Assembly (NCBI RefSeq): GCF_902686445.1 | Contig: NC_062213.1 | Coordinates: forward strand, 55,997,268-56,061,267 | Origin: Sciurus carolinensis | Lineage: Eukaryota; Chordata; Mammalia; Rodentia; Sciuridae | Reading direction: 5' to 3' | DNA length: 64,000 nt | In this document: piece by piece, positions 23,892 through 33,279 of the stretch | Layout: every line of letters starts with the position of its first letter | How positions within the stretch are numbered: the stretch's first letter is position 1 | The notes under the pieces: model-generated | What the model was told of the DNA's origin: nothing | Databases searched by the model: none | The model's input: the letters and a program-made list of their open reading frames with translations, nothing else | Position numbers and translations under genes: made by a program

Positions 23892-23987
23892 CTGTTTTCC
23901 TTTTCTTTTGTGGCACTGAGGCCTAACCCAAAGCCTTATGAATGGTAGGCAAGCACTCTTACCACTGAGCTACTTTCCCAGATCCCA
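23892..23987 (-). mobile_element. ID-type SINE, minus strand
   Basis: Reversed ID body with gtaggcaagcactcttaccactgagctac. It is older and more diverged than the copies with clear target duplications. Confidence 0.8.
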
Positions 23988-24000
23988 AATTTCTCTTTAT

Positions 24001-24211
24001 GTTTTATTTATTTATTTGTGGGGGAGGTACTGGGGATTGAACCCAGGGGTTCTTTACCATCCAATTATATCTCCAGTTCTTCTTATTTTTTTTTTTTTAA
24101 TTTTGAGACAGGGTCTTGCTAAGTGTCTGAGACTGGTCTTTAACTTATGATGTTTCTGCCTCAGCCTCCCCAGTAGCTGGGATTATAGGTGTGTGCCACT
24201 GTGCCCAGCTC
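24001..24211 (-). mobile_element. Composite B1+ID SINE, minus strand
   Basis: Reversed ID part (actggggattgaacccagggg), T12 linker, then reversed B1 part (gtctgagactggtctttaac ... cctcagcctccccagtagct ... gtgtgccactgtgcccagc). Confidence 0.88.
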
Positions 24212-24368
24212 TATATTTCCTTTCTCTTTTTGAAATTATTCGAATAGATATCTAAGCTTGACAAATTATTTCTGCCTCTCTAGTGGATGACTTAGCAAGA
24301 TAACCAAAGTTCTTCTTATATAAATTATGACTATGTTTTTAAAATAGGTTTAGCACATCACCCTCAGT

Positions 24369-24442
24369 TTTTGTTTTTGTTTTTTTAGCCTGGGGCCTCA
24401 TATATGCTAGACCGGTGCTCTACTGCTGAGGTACAGCCCTAG
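24369..24442 (-). mobile_element. ID-type SINE, truncated, minus strand
   Basis: Reversed ID body (tggggcctcatatatgctag ... gctctactgctgaggtacag) with a T-rich tail at its left end. Confidence 0.78.
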
Positions 24443-24488
24443 CCTCTCAGTCATCTTTTGAGAAGGAAAGTAAATTATTTGGCATGTT

Positions 24489-24520
24489 CTTTTCTTTCTC
24501 TCTTTCTTTCTCTCTTTCTT

Positions 24521-24559
<39 letters not shown>

Positions 24560-24717
24560 CTTTCCTTCCTTCCTTCCTTCCTTCCTTCCTTCCTTCCTTC
24601 CTCCCTCCCTCCCTCCCTCCCTCCCTCCCTCCCTCCCTCCCTCCCTCCCTCCCTCCCTCCCTTCCTTCCTTCCTTCCTTCCTTCCTTCCTTCCTTCCTCT
24701 TTCTTTCCTCTTTTTAG
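24489..24717. repeat. Compound polypyrimidine tract (TTTC/TTCC/CTCC/TTCC/TTTC)
   Basis: About 225 bases of almost pure pyrimidine: TTTC/TCTC units, then about 10 TTCC units, 15 CTCC units (24601-24660), about 9 TTCC units, then TTTC again. Its unit order is mirror-symmetric about 24630. The Ser/Leu/Pro-rich and Lys/Arg/Glu/Gly-rich frames over it are translations of the repeat, not genes. Confidence 0.98.
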
Positions 24718-24825
24718 TACCACAACTAAAAAGAGGAATTTTTAAATTGAATGGCTTAATAGAATAGAATTAAGGCTTATGATTTTAAGGAATAGGAGTA
24801 ACTTTTAAACAAGAAGCTAATATTT

Positions 24826-25052
24826 AAGGATAATTTGCTAGGGCCCATACAGATGCTTTGTGTTCATTAACTCATTAACCCTTAGAATTATAGTGGACAT
24901 ACACTATTATTATTCCCATTTTACAATTTGAAGGCTACCAAGGGCACCGAGAGGTTTAGTAACTTGTCCAGGGTTGTGTGTTATTCATTAATAATTTTCA
25001 GAGTTTGTGCTATTAACCACCACGTTGGAATGCCCCTAGACTCTAATTAAGA
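24826..25052 (-). mobile_element. MIR SINE, minus strand
   Basis: attaactcattaacccttag, ctattattattcccattttac, cgagaggtttagtaacttgtcc and tgtgctattaaccaccacg lie in reversed MIR order. The sciurid L1 at 25067 inserted at its right edge. Confidence 0.75.
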
Positions 25053-25066
25053 GTGAATAGATGCTA

Positions 25067-25579
25067 CAATTTTTATAGCAGCTCAGTTCTTAATAGCTAA
25101 GCTGTGGAACCAAACTAGGTACCCTTTAACAGAATAATGGATAAAGAAAACCTGGTAAATATACACAACGGAATATTACTCTGCCATAAAAAGAATGACT
25201 TATGACTTTTGTCAGTAAGTGGATGGATCTGGAGACTATCATACTAAGTGAAATAAGCCAACCCTAAAGAAACAAAGGCTGAATGTTGTCTCTGATATGC
25301 AGATGCTAACACATAATGAGAGGGGCAGGGGAGAATAGAAGTTCAATGGATTAGACAAAGGGGAATGAAAGGAAGGGAGGGAGATGGGAATGGGAAAGAC
25401 AACAGAATGAACTGGACATAATTTTATTATGTTCATATATGAATACACCACAGTGAATCTCAATCATGTACATTCACAAGAATGGGATCTTAATTAAAAT
25501 AACTTATACTCCCATGCCTGTATAACATGTCAGAATATACTCTACTATCATGTATATCTAAAAAGAACAAAGAGAAAAG
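25067..25579 (+). mobile_element. Sciurid L1, 5'-truncated 3' end with 14-bp TSD
   Basis: The end of ORF2 (gaatattactctgccataaa, ctaagtgaaataagccaac), the full 3' UTR and an A-rich end are present. gtgaatagatgcta at 25053-25066 and gtgaataggtgcta at 25580-25593 flank it with one mismatch. The same L1 family as the inverted copy at 3440-4850, but colinear. Confidence 0.93.
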
Positions 25580-25593
25580 GTGAATAGGTGCTA

Positions 25594-26300
25594 GTTATAG
25601 TCAAGGAAGGTTTCATAGAAGGGTGATAATTGAACTCATTCTTAAAGAATGGGTACAAGTTTCCCAAGGAGAGAGCAGAGAAGGCAAATGTGTAGATGCA
25701 AGGACATCTGTGAGTGTTTAAGAAAAGTTGAAAAGGGAAGATCTCAGGTTGTAGAAAGAGAAAGGTTGGAAACAAATTGTGAATTGACTTGTGTTTCTTT
25801 CAGGGAGTGTAGGCTTTCTTCATAAAGCTGTGATTTACAACCCAGATCCACAGAGGGATGGTGAGCCTACTTCAGTCCAGTGGGGAGCTAGTTAAAAAGG
25901 CAAATTCCTAAACACCACTCTAGGGAATTCAGATTCAGAAAGTATAGGCCGAGGACCAGGAGTCTCCATGTCTGATGCATAGGCATGCTTAGGACCTCTG
26001 CTTTAGGCTATCTGGAACTAAAGGACTTATAACTAGGAAGATAACATGGATGGGATTTTGTTTTAAAGTGTTCTAATTATGGAAATTGAAACTAGTACAA
26101 AATATATTGGAGATTTGGTGGCAGGGTGATCAATTAAGAGACTATTGGAAAAATTTAGCAAAGAGGTAATATGATCTTAGATTAAGATGTGGCATTGTTG
26201 ATGGAGTGGACTGATTCAAAAAGCTTTTCAGAGTAAGAGTTGGTAGGTAGGAAGGGGATAGGGAGGAGATAAAGGATTACATTAGGATCTATAGGCTGAA
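25594..26300 (-). mobile_element. L2 LINE, decayed, minus strand, with embedded MER5-like piece
   Basis: Left part: tcaaggaaggtttcatagaa, gataattgaactcattctta. Right part: gatcaattaagagactattgg, aggtaatatgatcttag, agagttggtaggtagg. These lie in reversed L2 order around the MER5-like block at 25825-26012. Confidence 0.5.
25825..26012. mobile_element. MER5-like hAT-Charlie element (tentative)
   Basis: ggagctagttaaaaaggcaaattc, gaattcagattcagaaagt and catgtctgatgcataggca match the MER5A interior in order. Terminal repeats are not preserved. Confidence 0.5.
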
Positions 26301-26655
26301 TAAATGGTGGATGATAGTGCTTTACCTGAGAGAAGAGGAAAATGATTTTGCTATACTAACTTTTACTTATTTAAGTCTGTACATTCAAGATAATATAAAA
26401 TGCTATGTTTCCAAACATATGAAAGTAAGAATTAGCAGCTTCTGTTTAAACATGACTTGTCAGATTCTTGAGGCAGCACTGGCCACAGTTCTCTGCTGTA
26501 TAAGACTGCTTCTTGAGAAAATCCATGTTCCACCCCAAATGACAACCTGTCCTCTACTGAAGCTACAGGCAGTGTCCTCCACCTTGACTGTCCAACTTGA
26601 CACCTGCCTGCTGGGCACAGGGAAGTGCAGGGATTATACCAGAAAGCACAGTGCT
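26301..26655. other. Single-copy DNA, no gene seen
   Basis: The 138-codon frame at 26311-26727 runs into the SINE at 26656 and has no recognisable domain. Confidence 0.4.
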
Positions 26656-26834
26656 TGCTGGGCATGGTGGCACGTGCCTGTAATCCCGGCTACTCTGAAG
26701 GCTGAGGTGGAAGGATGGCAAATTTAAGGCCAGCTTGGGCAACTTAGCAAGACCCTACCTCAAAATAAAATAAAAGGGACTAGAAATATAACACCCCCTG
26801 AGTTCAAACCCCAGTGCTACCAAAAAAAAAAAAG
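26656..26834 (+). mobile_element. Composite B1+ID SINE, plus strand
   Basis: B1 part (gctgggcatggtggcacgtg, ctgtaatcccggctactc), A-rich joint, shortened ID part (gagttcaaaccccagtgctacc) and A12 tail. Confidence 0.9.
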
Positions 26835-26979
26835 CTGGGTACACTCATGGTCTACTTGTAGCATGTGTTATGTGCTGATGCTTAACACCTACACCATTTC
26901 CTGCTTATAACAGTACCTTTAGTTACCCCTTGCCACCCAGGCAGTGTCTGTGGGCAGCCATGTTGAATCAATAAGACCT

Positions 26980-27230
26980 TTTCCACCTAGCCACTGGTGA
27001 GCCTTATACCGGAGTAGATACCTGAAGCAAGGTAGAACCAATCCAGATTCCATCTGCTGGAATTGAACATTGAGGTTTTAACTTGTGAGTTCAGGGGCTT
27101 TGAATAGCATGCCATGCAGCCTGGAGAAGAGATAGCTGATCTAATAAAAGAGAGAATCATACAGATAATCAGTGAGAAGAGAGAGAGACGAAAAAATGGA
27201 GAGAGACCAATGTCTGTGTCTCTCATGACT
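26980..27230. other. Single-copy DNA, no gene seen
   Basis: GC-balanced stretch ending in a purine-rich run (agagaga, near 27170-27200). No exon or repeat family recognised. Confidence 0.35.
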
Positions 27231-27328
27231 TCTCAGCCAGGATTCAGTATCCACAAACAAGCATTTCTACCCTCATTCCTCTTCTTGCCTCCTATAAGAG
27301 ATACACTATTAGGCACACCAGGTCTACC

Positions 27329-27539
27329 TTTTATTTTTATTTTTTTCTGGTGCTGGGGAGTGAAATGGGGGTGCTCTCCCACTGGACTACAACCCCAGTC
27401 CTTTTTATTTTTTTATTGTGAGACAGGGTCTCACGAGGTTGCTTACAGCTTCACTAAGTTGCTGAGGCTGGCTTCAAACCTGCGATCCTCCCCTGAGAGG
27501 GGAGTGCTGGGATTACAGGCACGTACCTCCACACCTAGC
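27329..27539 (-). mobile_element. Composite B1+ID SINE with 10-bp TSD
   Basis: Reversed ID part (tgctggggagtgaaatgggg), T-rich linker, reversed B1 part with the squirrel-type duplicated inner block (gttgcttacagcttcactaa). caggtctacc at 27319-27328 and caggactacc at 27540-27549 flank it. Confidence 0.92.
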
Positions 27540-27755
27540 CAGGACTACCGTTTTTGGAAAGTGTTTGATGTTAAACAACATAGTTGGAGTTAATGATTTG
27601 AAATATAAGTCAGGCCTTCCTATTTTCAGTCCAGCTGAGGCATTTGGATTGAGCTAGCCTTTTGGAGTGGGAAATACTATGATATGTGTTCTAACATAAA
27701 ATTTAAAATTCAAGTACATATCCAATGTATCTCTGAACCTTTATTTCAAAATTCT

Positions 27756-27891
27756 TTTTTTTTTTTTAACTATTTTTAGTTGTAGGTGGACACAATACCT
27801 TTATTTTATTTTTATGTGGTGCTGAGGATCGAACCGAGGGACTCATGCATGCTAGGGGAGCACTCTACCACTGAGCTACAACCCCAGCCCA
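27756..27891 (-). mobile_element. ID-type SINE with squirrel 3' tail
   Basis: Reversed tail (tttttagttgtaggtggaca), then the reversed ID body (gctgaggatcgaaccgaggg ... gctacaaccccagccc). Imperfect target duplication atttcaaaattct / atttcagatttct at 27743-27755 and 27892-27904. Confidence 0.9.
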
Positions 27892-27904
27892 ATTTCAGAT
27901 TTCT

Positions 27905-29595
27905 GTTTTTACTTTTCTTCTACCTTTTTCAAATGATTCATGTTGTGTTTTGTAGCCATGTTATGAGTATGGAGAAAAAGAAATCTGCCCAGGAATCAAG
28001 ACTGCTCTTAAGTATATGCATGTAATTTCTCAATATTTCTTTTTTAAAAGAATACACACACCAAAATTTTTTTGAAAGGATATGCACACTGAAGTCAAGG
28101 AATCACAAATGTATACCTTCAGGGATAGAAAATTTGAAGATACCAAACTAACTTGAACAAATTATAGTTTGGGATAGTTCAGCCAAGGGAGATTTCTAAT
28201 AAGTACAAAATGAGATATGTAGGAATTTATTATAATGAAAAATATTGGTTATAGTTTTATACATAGTATGCACAATTGTGAACTGTGCTCAGTAGTCTAT
28301 GAATGACAAAAGGACCAAAAGCCAAACTGCAGGTTGTCAAATAACTGAATTCACAAGAATTAAAGTGCTTTTTTAGTATACTATATAATATTGTGCTGTT
28401 CTATAGTACATTTGAGTAACTTTGCTAATTTTTCACATACTTTTTCATGCTATTTTTAAAATTTCTAAACAAATGAGAATTTTTATGATTGATTTCAAGT
28501 GTAATTGTATTAGAATTAGAGAAAATACTCCCAATTTTTGAAATTTGCTGAAGGTTTCTTTTTTATTCAATTTAGTCAATTGGTATAAATATTTTATTTA
28601 AAAACAACTATTATGTTGTTTTTATCTTTTCTGTTAGTAATTATTTAAATTTTTGCTTTTGTCTATTTTGATGCTCTTTTGCTACTTCTCATTGAAGTTT
28701 AGAATTTTTATATTCTAGGTAACTTTCTCCTTTTTTCATTTTATTCTTCTAGATTAGCTCTTTTTTCTTTTTCTGCCTTTCTATAATCAATTCTAAACTA
28801 CTGGATCAGTGATACAATTAAAGAAGATATTTTTGATACTTTACCCACTATATTTCTTTCTTTTTTTTGCTGAAGTTTTTGTCAGCTTACTTGTTCTCAC
28901 CAATTACTAAATGTGGAAGTTTGTTTTTATTTTCAAATTTACTTACAATCAAGATCATTCATGAATGCATGTATATGTTTACAAGTTCAGACTGTGAAGA
29001 ATAAATCAGAGTCATATGAATGAACTTTTAAAAATATGTGCAGAATTTTACTTAAACTTCTGACATTGTTCTTGCTTAGAATTGATATTCTTTTCAGAGA
29101 AATACTGTGGGAGATTTAAACATAGGGAGGCATTTTGAAAGTAATTGAAACAGTGGACTTTTTTTTTTTTCTTTTTGTAATCACTTATATGCTTAAAGCA
29201 TCTATCCTCAAGGCAGTTATTTTTCATTAATTAACTTCTTTGCATTCTCAGAATCATTGCAGATATAATTAACATGTAAGATAAAATTCATAAGCATGAA
29301 ACTAATTATAGTTGTATAATGATGAGGATTTATGAAAGCAATTAAACAAGGCATTTTACTTTTTGACTCCTAAAGACTAGATGTGGTCAACAACTAACTG
29401 CCTATTCTTTAAAAAAGATAAAAGGACATACCTTCAGCATATTTTAATTCATAACATAGTACCATTTATGAGCTCCTGTGAATTTATGGTTTGATTCTAT
29501 GCCAGACCTTATAAGACTGTGTCTTCTTTTCTTGGCTAAGCGTAAGGACAGTAGTGCTTAGCAAGTTGTTATAGATACCGTCATAGGAATATCAA
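27905..29595. other. Very AT-rich DNA, no gene seen
   Basis: 28600-28760 might be reversed old L1 ORF2, but the match is too weak to call. Nothing else was recognised. Confidence 0.35.
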
Positions 29596-29597
29596 TG

Positions 29598-29735
29598 AGA
29601 AGGTATGGTGTAATATTTATGACAAGATCTAAACTCAAGTTTCTTGGGTTTGCTTATTGAACAGTGTAATCTTCAGCAAATTACCTGAAGCTCTGTCCCT
29701 CAGTCCTTCACTGTAAAAACAATAGTATTTCAGAT
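29598..29735 (+). mobile_element. MIR SINE fragment, plus strand
   Basis: tgtaatcttcagcaaattacctgaagctctg ... cagtccttcactgtaaaaac follows the MIR core. Confidence 0.6.
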
Positions 29736-30129
29736 AAATCATTTAAAAGAATATTTGGCCCCTAAAATTCCAATTAGTTAATTAATGCTTACTATTGTTT
29801 TTCCCTCCTAAGAATAACTTTGGCAACACATTGATTTATATTTGAGAAAAATATCAAATCATATACATTTGAAAGTTCTAATATAAATGGATTAGTGTGA
29901 TTATGTATGGCTGTGTCACATCATAGTATCCATAAAACTTAAATTACTAGGGACCACTGAACACAACCTCTGGTTATATGGGACATCCTCATGAACTCAA
30001 GGTTGGGTAAGCTCAATCATCTGGAAACATTTTCCTGTAGAGTCATGAGTGTGCTAGTGTGCTCACTGCAGGAGTGGTGACAGTGGTGGCATGCTGGCAC
30101 TAGTTGGTAGTGACCATAGTGGTAGAATA

Positions 30130-30269
30130 GACTCAAACTGATGGTAACATTTATTGAATGCTTACATGGTTCCAGCCTCTTCCAGGTACTTCACATGGAT
30201 TAACTGATTTTATCTTCACTGTAACCAGGGAAATAGGTATTATTATTATCTCAATAATTATTTTTTGAA
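30130..30269 (-). mobile_element. MIR SINE, left part (split by L1)
   Basis: ggtaacatttattgaatgc through ggtattattattatctc is the reversed MIR 3' half. The remainder lies at 30639-30775 beyond an L1 insertion. Confidence 0.7.
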
Positions 30270-30638
30270 GTAGAAGAGAGGTCGCTAGAGGCTGGGAAGG
30301 ATAGGTGGAAAGAAGGACAGAGAGGGTGGATTATGAGTACAAAGTATAGCTGGGGGGCAGTAGTTCTGCTGTCACAGCACAGTAGGATAACCATGGTCTA
30401 CAACAACTAATTAGAAATTAATTATATTACATATTGTATTATGTAATTATATTAAGGTAATTACAATTAATTGTATTACAAAATAACTAGAGAAGAGTTT
30501 GAAGTTTCCTAGCATATAGAAATAATATTTGGGAAGGAAATGCTAATTATCATGACTTGATCATTTGTATTGAGTTCTGATACTGTACCCGACAAATAAT
30601 TACAAATATTATGCCAGTTAAGAAGTAAAAATTAACAA
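30270..30638 (+). mobile_element. L1MA-type LINE 3' end inserted into MIR
   Basis: gaggctgggaaggataggtgg, ggattatgagtacaaagtat, cagcacagtaggataacc and agcatatagaaataatattt follow the L1MA 3' UTR. An AT-rich expansion with repeated TAATTA motifs lies at 30400-30475. Near-matching flanks aataattattttttgaa (30253-30269) and aataatggtttttttgaa (30639 on) look like an aged target duplication. Confidence 0.75.
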
Positions 30639-30775
30639 AATAATGGTTTTTTTGAATGAAGAAATGGATGAACATCCCATTTTACAAATGAGGAAGTGAA
30701 GGTGTGGAAGGATTATACAAAGTCTCACAGCTATTAATTGGTAGAACTAGGTTTGAACGTAAAGTAATTCTAAAA
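30639..30775 (-). mobile_element. MIR SINE, right part (split by L1)
   Basis: cccattttacaaatgaggaag, caaagtctcacagctattaa and ctaggtttgaacg are the reversed MIR 5' half, continuing the piece at 30130-30269. Confidence 0.75.
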
Positions 30776-30779
30776 CTTA

Positions 30780-31355
30780 AATGCAGATGCAATCTGCCAG
30801 CATAGTTTTGGCTTAGGGAAATGACATTTCATTCAGCACTCAAGCTTGTGCCTTGCTGTAGTTAGGTTTTCTTGGCCAGTGTCAAGCAAACCATTTTAAG
30901 CCAACAGAAGCTGTGTGTCCGTAGTCTCCACTGAATTGTCTTAGAATTTTCTTTTATCCCTTGCTTCGACTTTTTATCATTATAACTGTTACCTCAGGAG
31001 GTAGGCTTAAAGAGAAAAGAGTATGTTCTTGGTATAGTACCTTAATAAAACCTTTTTAAATACCACTGTCAGCCCTTACTGATGACTCAAAGCCCCTACC
31101 TGGATCTTGCCCCCTCAGCTGCTTTCTGGCCCTATCCCAGCAGTCTCTGAGTCATGGCCTACTTTACTTTAGTTCTCTACTTTGAGCCAACCCTGTTTCT
31201 CTTTGTAGCTAACACAAGTCTCTAAAAAAGATGATGTAAGTGGTCATAGGAAAAATACAACAGAAAAGAAAAAATGAACAGTTAGTAATAATTCAGTCAG
31301 TAACTGTATTGATGTTAAACTGACAGTAACTTTTCTGTTTTGCTTTACTTGTATT
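30780..31355. other. Single-copy DNA, no gene seen
   Basis: No recognised repeat or coding sequence. Confidence 0.35.
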
Positions 31356-31960
31356 TTAACTCAAAAAATACTTAAGGGCAGGAGGCGTTTCCTCTAGTGA
31401 CTTTCCAGTTCTCACTTGACCTGTCATGTGCATATAGATACAACTGCTGGCCACGGGAAGAGTGGGGAGCATTCTTCCGCCTTCACTTCCTAGGCTCTTT
31501 AGCCCCCATTGAGCTGTGAACAGTGGCTGAGGACAAAAGCTGTATACACTGTACAAACAGAGCAGCAAAGCAGCAGTACACTGAGTCATTCTTCGCTCTG
31601 TGTGAGAACTGAGGGGGACTCTATTCATTTCCTTTGTGCTGGTGTCTGTCAACAGCGCTGTTTGAGGCAAGGCCTATTGTGCTGGCCAGTGTTTCTTATT
31701 GACCTAAGTCTGTGCCTGCTATGTTCCCAGGGTCGAAGTTGCGAGTGAGAGAATGTTTGGAAAGCGGTAATCATAGGCTAAATGCATTTTGCTGCATTGT
31801 CATCTGACCTATTAAATCTAAACTGTGGTCTACGTTAATGCAAACAGGTAATTATATAGTCACAGCTGCAGCTATTGACATCTGGTTACCGCCCCCATGG
31901 GAAAAAAAATATGTGTTTTTTGTCCTGTGTCTAGGTTCTCATACGGTGAACTTTAATGAT
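31356..31960. promoter_or_regulatory. Candidate regulatory block (low confidence)
   Basis: Repeat-free and GC-richer than its flanks, with scattered CpGs (for example near 31390, 31478, 31593, 31734 and 31742). Its right part packs an ATGCAAAC octamer (31838-31845), TAATTA (31849-31854) and CAGCTG (31863-31868) into about 30 bases. These are short motifs that occur by chance, so only cross-species conservation would support enhancer function. Confidence 0.25.
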
Positions 31961-32998
31961 TTTTAACTGAAAATAGATAGTGGATTAGAAAGACTGAAAG
32001 ATCAACAGGGTAGATACTATAAAATAACCTCTACCACAGATGTTGGCATGTTTTTCCTTGTTAACAGTGCTTTTCCATGACTCCAGCATGAATAATCTTG
32101 ACTCAATTTTAAAGTAGTTTAAGGTGAAGACCATTTTTATGTTTCTATCCTGTATAATCACAGCATCATACTAAATCATTTTAAAGGGTCTCCCTTTCGT
32201 AACTGAGTTTTATGTGCCCACTGCTTTGGGCTTCATCCACTGTATGCTTATTTCTGTGTTCCCCCAATGCAGGGTGGTAAGTATGTGCAAGAACCCTGTA
32301 CTCCCTGATCATGGCAAGTACATCACAGTGGCTTGGGGCCATGGCTATCAATTATGTTAATAAGGTCTATCCTTTCTAGTTGCTTTCAGGACTCTAAGGA
32401 GCAAAAGTTATGAATAAATTACCCTTAGTACATCACATCTTCCATGTCCTTTGGAGAAGAACTACTTTTATAATAGCAAAAGAAAAAATGTTTAGAAATC
32501 TGTTATAGCCTACCACGAAAATCCATTTACCACTTGAATATTCTATATTCATCTCTACAATTCATTATCCAGCAATATTTATTAAAATCCTAGTAGATGA
32601 TAGACTTTGTGCTTATGTATTGAGGTACAATTTAAAAATACAGATCAGTGTCTTTTTAAATTCAGGCCATCAACTAGTGGCATTGTGAAGTATATCAGGA
32701 GTGAAACGCATGCAGGGCAGAGAGGAAACCAGCTTTCAGACCTTGTGAGTTCAAGGTTTTTCTATAGCTTTGACACTTTCCATTGGTTGAATATTGGGAT
32801 GCAGTGTGTCTCTAAGTGGATAGTTACAAGTCCTTTTGGGCCTTGATGAGAAAGCACCCAGAATGCCCATTACCTTGCCTTTTGAACCTGTAAGCAGGGC
32901 TCCTTTGTGTCTTACACTTCTCAGAGTGAGCAAGGACTAGTTGTGCTGGGCTCTTAGAGCTTGTGGCAGTCAAAGGAGGACAGTTCATCATCACTTCC
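31961..32998. other. Repeat-poor DNA, no gene seen
   Basis: No recognisable coding or repeat content. Frames at 32607-32846 and 32751-32933 show no domain. Confidence 0.4.
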
Positions 32999-32999
32999 T

Positions 33000-33068
33000 G
33001 CATTCTAGGTACTGGAGATACAAAGATGAATATTATAAAGCTCTTACCCTCATGGAACTCAGGGTAAA
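33000..33068 (-). mobile_element. L2 LINE 3' fragment, minus strand
   Basis: ctaggtactggagatacaaag ... cttaccctcatggaactcagg is the reversed L2 3' segment. Confidence 0.55.
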
Positions 33069-33235
33069 TGCCTTTTTTTTTTTTTTAATTATCCTCATCA
33101 CAAGCACAATTTTTTATAAAAAGGCACAGCGATTGATTTTAATGCAATAAATAATACTAAAAATTACCAAATGTTTTATCTTTGAAAATGTTGATCAGTA
33201 ATGAACAACTGTTCCTTCCACTTTGAAAATAATAT

Positions 33236-33275
33236 TTCACATTAATATTTCTAAGTTCACATTAATATTTGTAAG
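33236..33275. repeat. 20-bp tandem duplication
   Basis: ttcacattaatatttctaag is followed directly by ttcacattaatatttgtaag (one mismatch). Confidence 0.95.
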
Positions 33276-33279
33276 TTGG

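Noticed and set aside
24458..24745. 95-, 82- and 77-codon low-complexity frames
   Set aside because: They are translations of the polypyrimidine microsatellite on both strands.
28600..28760. Possible reversed L1 ORF2
   Set aside because: T-rich sequence gives many false matches. Only one short segment resembles the consensus.
31731..31766. Possible 36-base exon between cctgctatgttcccag and gtaatc
   Set aside because: The acceptor is fair, but the donor is poor (CG/gtaatc), no partner exon is visible and the coding capacity is uninformative.
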